Source of the DNA: an uncultured Polymorphobacter sp.
GTDB lineage: Bacteria; Pseudomonadota; Alphaproteobacteria; Sphingomonadales; Sphingomonadaceae
Direction of reading: 5' to 3'
Assembly: GCA_937871645.1 (NCBI GenBank)
Contig: CALMPZ010000442.1
Span: forward strand, 1 to 7,261
DNA: 7,261 nucleotides
In this document: in pieces, positions 5,379-7,261 of the stretch
Position numbering within the stretch: position 1 is the first letter of the stretch
Layout of the letters: every line of letters starts with the position of its first letter
Notes under the pieces: generated by a model
Told to the model about the DNA's origin: nothing
Database searches by the model: none
The model's input: only the letters and a program-made list of their open reading frames with translations
Translations under genes and position numbers: made by a program

Positions 5379-5939
5379 TCACGGCAGCAGCGCCCGTACT
5401 TCGGCGCTGTTCCATTCGAGCGGCCGCGCGACGCGCCAGACTTCCTTGCCCGCCGCGTCGTACAGGATCGATATTGGCAGGCCTTTGGCACCCACAGCGA
5501 GTGCGTAGTTGCCGGGCTGGTCGAGGTAGGGTGTCAGCTTGGCGAAGGCGTCGGGCTTGAAGCGTTTGTCGACGGCTTTCCAGCCCTCCATGTCCTGCGA
5601 AACCGCCAGCACGGTCAGCGTCTCGGCCTTGGCGCTGGCCAGTGCATCGAGCGCTGGCAATTCGGCGACGCACGGCGCGCACCAGCTCGCCCACAGATTG
5701 ACCAGCACCGGCTTGCCGCCGAAATTGGCCATATGCTTGATGGCACCGCCACGCGCTTCGAACGCAAACGTCGGTGCCGGCGTGCCGGCGTGGCTGCGAT
5801 CGACCGCGACGGTCGCGGCGGCGCTGGCTTGCGGGGTGCCGGGCTTTGCCGTATCGGCGTTGCCATCCGTTGCCGGGGTTTTCGACCCGCAGGCCTGGAG
5901 CGAAACTGTCAGCAGGAGCGTTGCGATTACGACGCGCAC
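5379..5939 (-). CDS. TlpA-like thioredoxin-fold lipoprotein
   Basis: The 186-residue product starts with a lipoprotein signal (MRVV, hydrophobic core at 3-15, lipobox LQAC at 14-17, so C17 would be lipidated). A low-complexity Ala/Thr/Pro linker runs to about residue 50, then a TlpA/ResA-type thioredoxin domain. The redox site is CAPC (C87, C90) within [10 protein letters not shown], with the cis-proline in GLPIS (P155). Such proteins reduce disulfides at the outer face of the membrane, typically in cytochrome c maturation or CuA-site assembly. This may complement the SCO protein in the window, though its substrate is not shown. GTG at 5939 gives a well-formed signal peptide with an Arg at position 2; a TTG at 5951 would add four residues including two acidic ones and is less likely. 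GGA lies about 8 bases upstream. It diverges from argH at very short distance. Confidence 0.92.
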   Translation of the reverse strand: MRVVIATLLLTVSLQACGSKTPATDGNADTAKPGTPQASAAATVAVDRSHAGTPAPTFAFEARGGAIKHMANFGGKPVLVNLWASWCAPCVAELPALDALASAKAETLTVLAVSQDMEGWKAVDKRFKPDAFAKLTPYLDQPGNYALAVGAKGLPISILYDAAGKEVWRVARPLEWNSAEVRALLP

Positions 5940-5955
5940 ATCAAAGTCCAATCAG
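5940..5955. promoter_or_regulatory. Minimal 16-base gap between divergent tlpA-like and argH starts
   Basis: The preferred starts (GTG at 5939 on the minus strand, TTG at 5956 on the plus strand) leave 16 bases. No full promoter fits here, so each gene's promoter probably lies inside the 5' coding part of the other and the two transcripts would overlap at their 5' ends. No clear -10 or -35 pair was found. Confidence 0.5.
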
Positions 5956-7261
5956 TTGTGGGGCGGCCGCTTCGGGGCGGGCCCGTCTGCCGTGATGCGC
6001 GACATTAACGCATCCATCGGCTTCGACAAGCGGCTGTGGCAACAGGACCTCGCCGGCTCGAAGGCGCATGCCGCAATGCTCGGCCGCCAGGGCATTGTCG
6101 CGACCGCGGATATCGAGGCGATTCTGGCCGGGCTCGAGCAGATCGAAGCCGAGTACGCCGCCGGTGGGCTGGTCGAGGATCCGACACTCGAAGACATTCA
6201 CATGCACGTCGAAACGCGGCTGGCGGAGCTGATCGGTCCCGCCGCCGGCCGCCTGCACACTGCGCGCTCGCGCAACGACCAGGTCGCGACCGACTTCAGG
6301 CTGTGGGTACGTGACGCTGTCGATGCCATCGACGCCGGGCTGGGGGCGTTCGAAGCGGCGCTGCTGGCGCGTGCCGAAGAACATGCCGACAGCGTCATGC
6401 CGGGGTTCACGCATCTGCAGGTCGCGCAGCCGGTGACTCTGGGCCATCACCTGCTCGCCTATGTCGAAATGACGCGGCGCGACCGCAGCCGCTTTGCCGA
6501 TGCGCGGGCGCGCATGAACGAATGTCCGCTGGGTTCGGCAGCACTCGCCGGTACCAGCTTCCCGCTCGACCGCGCCTCGGTGGCAACGGCGCTGGGTTTC
6601 GACCGGCCGACGGCGAACTCGCTCGACAGCGTTTCGGACCGCGATTTTGCGCTCGAATTCCTCAGCTGCGTGGTAATGACCGGGCTGCACCTGTCGCGGC
6701 TGGCCGAGGAAATCATTGTTTGGGCGAGCCAGATGTTCGGCTTCGTCAAGCTGCCCGATGCGTTCTCCACCGGTTCGTCGATCATGCCGCAGAAGCGCAA
6801 CCCCGATGCCGCCGAACTGGTGCGCGGCCATTCGGGGCGGCTGCTCGGCTGCCTGACCGCGCTCAGCGTGACGATGAAGGGCCTGCCGCTGGCCTATTCG
6901 AAGGACATGCAGGACGACAAGCCGCCGGTGTTCGAGGCCTATGACCTGCTGGCACTCAGCATCGCCGCGATGACCGGCATGGTCGAAACCTTGAGTTTCG
7001 ACACCGCGCGGATGCGCGCTGCCGCCGCGGAGGGCTATTCGACTGCAACCGACCTTGCCGACTGGCTGGTGCGCGTCGCCGACGTGCCGTTCCGCGAGGC
7101 GCACCACATCACCGGCCGCGCGGTGAAGGCTGCCGAAAGCGCCGGCTGCCTGCTGGCCGACCTGCCGCTCGAAACGCTGGTGGGCATCGACGCGCGCATC
7201 GACAAGCGCGTTTACGAAGTGCTCAGCGTCGAGGCCTCTGTCGCCAGCCGCACCAGCCTCG
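5956..7261 (+). CDS. argH: Argininosuccinate lyase, 3' end beyond the window
   Basis: ArgH cleaves argininosuccinate to arginine and fumarate, the last step of arginine synthesis, as a cytoplasmic tetramer of the fumarase/aspartase superfamily. The frame stays open for 435 codons to the window end; family length near 460 means only the C-terminal tail is missing. Diagnostic segments, numbered from the chosen start, are WGGRF (2-6), [11 protein letters not shown] (17-27), [11 protein letters not shown] near 77-87, [11 protein letters not shown] near 101-111, [14 protein letters not shown] with the conserved H153, and the lyase signature [11 protein letters not shown] at 273-283, which holds the catalytic serine loop. 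No ATG precedes the conserved WGGRF. TTG at 5956, immediately before it, is the only normal-type start near; ATG at 5995 would remove that conserved segment. No ribosome site is evident, so the start is less certain than the gene. Confidence 0.95.
   Translation, partial: MWGGRFGAGPSAVMRDINASIGFDKRLWQQDLAGSKAHAAMLGRQGIVATADIEAILAGLEQIEAEYAAGGLVEDPTLEDIHMHVETRLAELIGPAAGRLHTARSRNDQVATDFRLWVRDAVDAIDAGLGAFEAALLARAEEHADSVMPGFTHLQVAQPVTLGHHLLAYVEMTRRDRSRFADARARMNECPLGSAALAGTSFPLDRASVATALGFDRPTANSLDSVSDRDFALEFLSCVVMTGLHLSRLAEEIIVWASQMFGFVKLPDAFSTGSSIMPQKRNPDAAELVRGHSGRLLGCLTALSVTMKGLPLAYSKDMQDDKPPVFEAYDLLALSIAAMTGMVETLSFDTARMRAAAAEGYSTATDLADWLVRVADVPFREAHHITGRAVKAAESAGCLLADLPLETLVGIDARIDKRVYEVLSVEASVASRTSL

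Noticed and set aside
5913..5923. CAGGAG followed by TTG as a ribosome site for argH
   Set aside because: The TTG at 5921 is not in the argH frame and the sequence is inside the signal-peptide coding part of the TlpA-like gene.
5941..7107. Long minus-strand open frame of 388 codons opposite argH
   Set aside because: It is the antisense shadow of a clearly conserved argH; its translation is rich in Arg, Gly and His and shows no domain.

Overview
The window looks like chromosomal DNA from an alphaproteobacterium, most likely Sphingomonadales. The basis is its high GC content, a RegB/RegA (PrrBA, ActSR) redox two-component pair beside a SCO/PrrC-type gene, the alphaproteobacterial style of the RegA helix-turn-helix, and the short GTCATCCCGGCGAAGG intergenic palindrome common in that group. 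The order is an inference from protein style; no marker gene such as rRNA is present.

Left block, minus strand, about 80-3302. Read in the direction of transcription, it holds an exported ankyrin-repeat protein, the sensor kinase RegB, its response regulator RegA and an exported extensin-like protein. Spacing is 61, 19 and 2 bases. Middle block, plus strand, 3361-5150: a SCO-family copper/thiol protein, a YcgN-type cysteine-cluster protein and a YgjP-type zinc metallopeptidase form a tight set (11-base overlap, then a 4-base gap). The two blocks diverge from a 58-base region at 3303-3360. Right block: a TlpA-like lipoprotein thioredoxin (minus) and argH (plus, cut by the window end) diverge from a gap of only about 16 bases.

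Between the convergent 3' ends of the YgjP and TlpA genes lies a nested palindrome of 189 bases. Outer 36-base inverted arms of one repeat family enclose 30-base inverted arms of a second family. The outer family recurs in the same arrangement at the left window edge, again just past a gene's stop codon. The arm nearest the YgjP stop is followed by a T tract and probably also works as a terminator.

Functionally, the centre of the window is a redox and cytochrome-oxidase regulation locus. RegB would sense the quinone pool through its GGLTNPF motif and phosphorylate RegA, while the SCO protein serves copper or thiol chemistry at the outer face of the membrane. The most notable observation is that this RegB has no cysteine at all. 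The position expected for the redox-active cysteine, 40 residues after the phosphorylated histidine, is serine. The H-box threonine linked to phosphatase activity in this kinase class is glycine. No wholly new system is evident; the kinase changes, the nested repeat and the crowded tlpA/argH start region are the items to follow.
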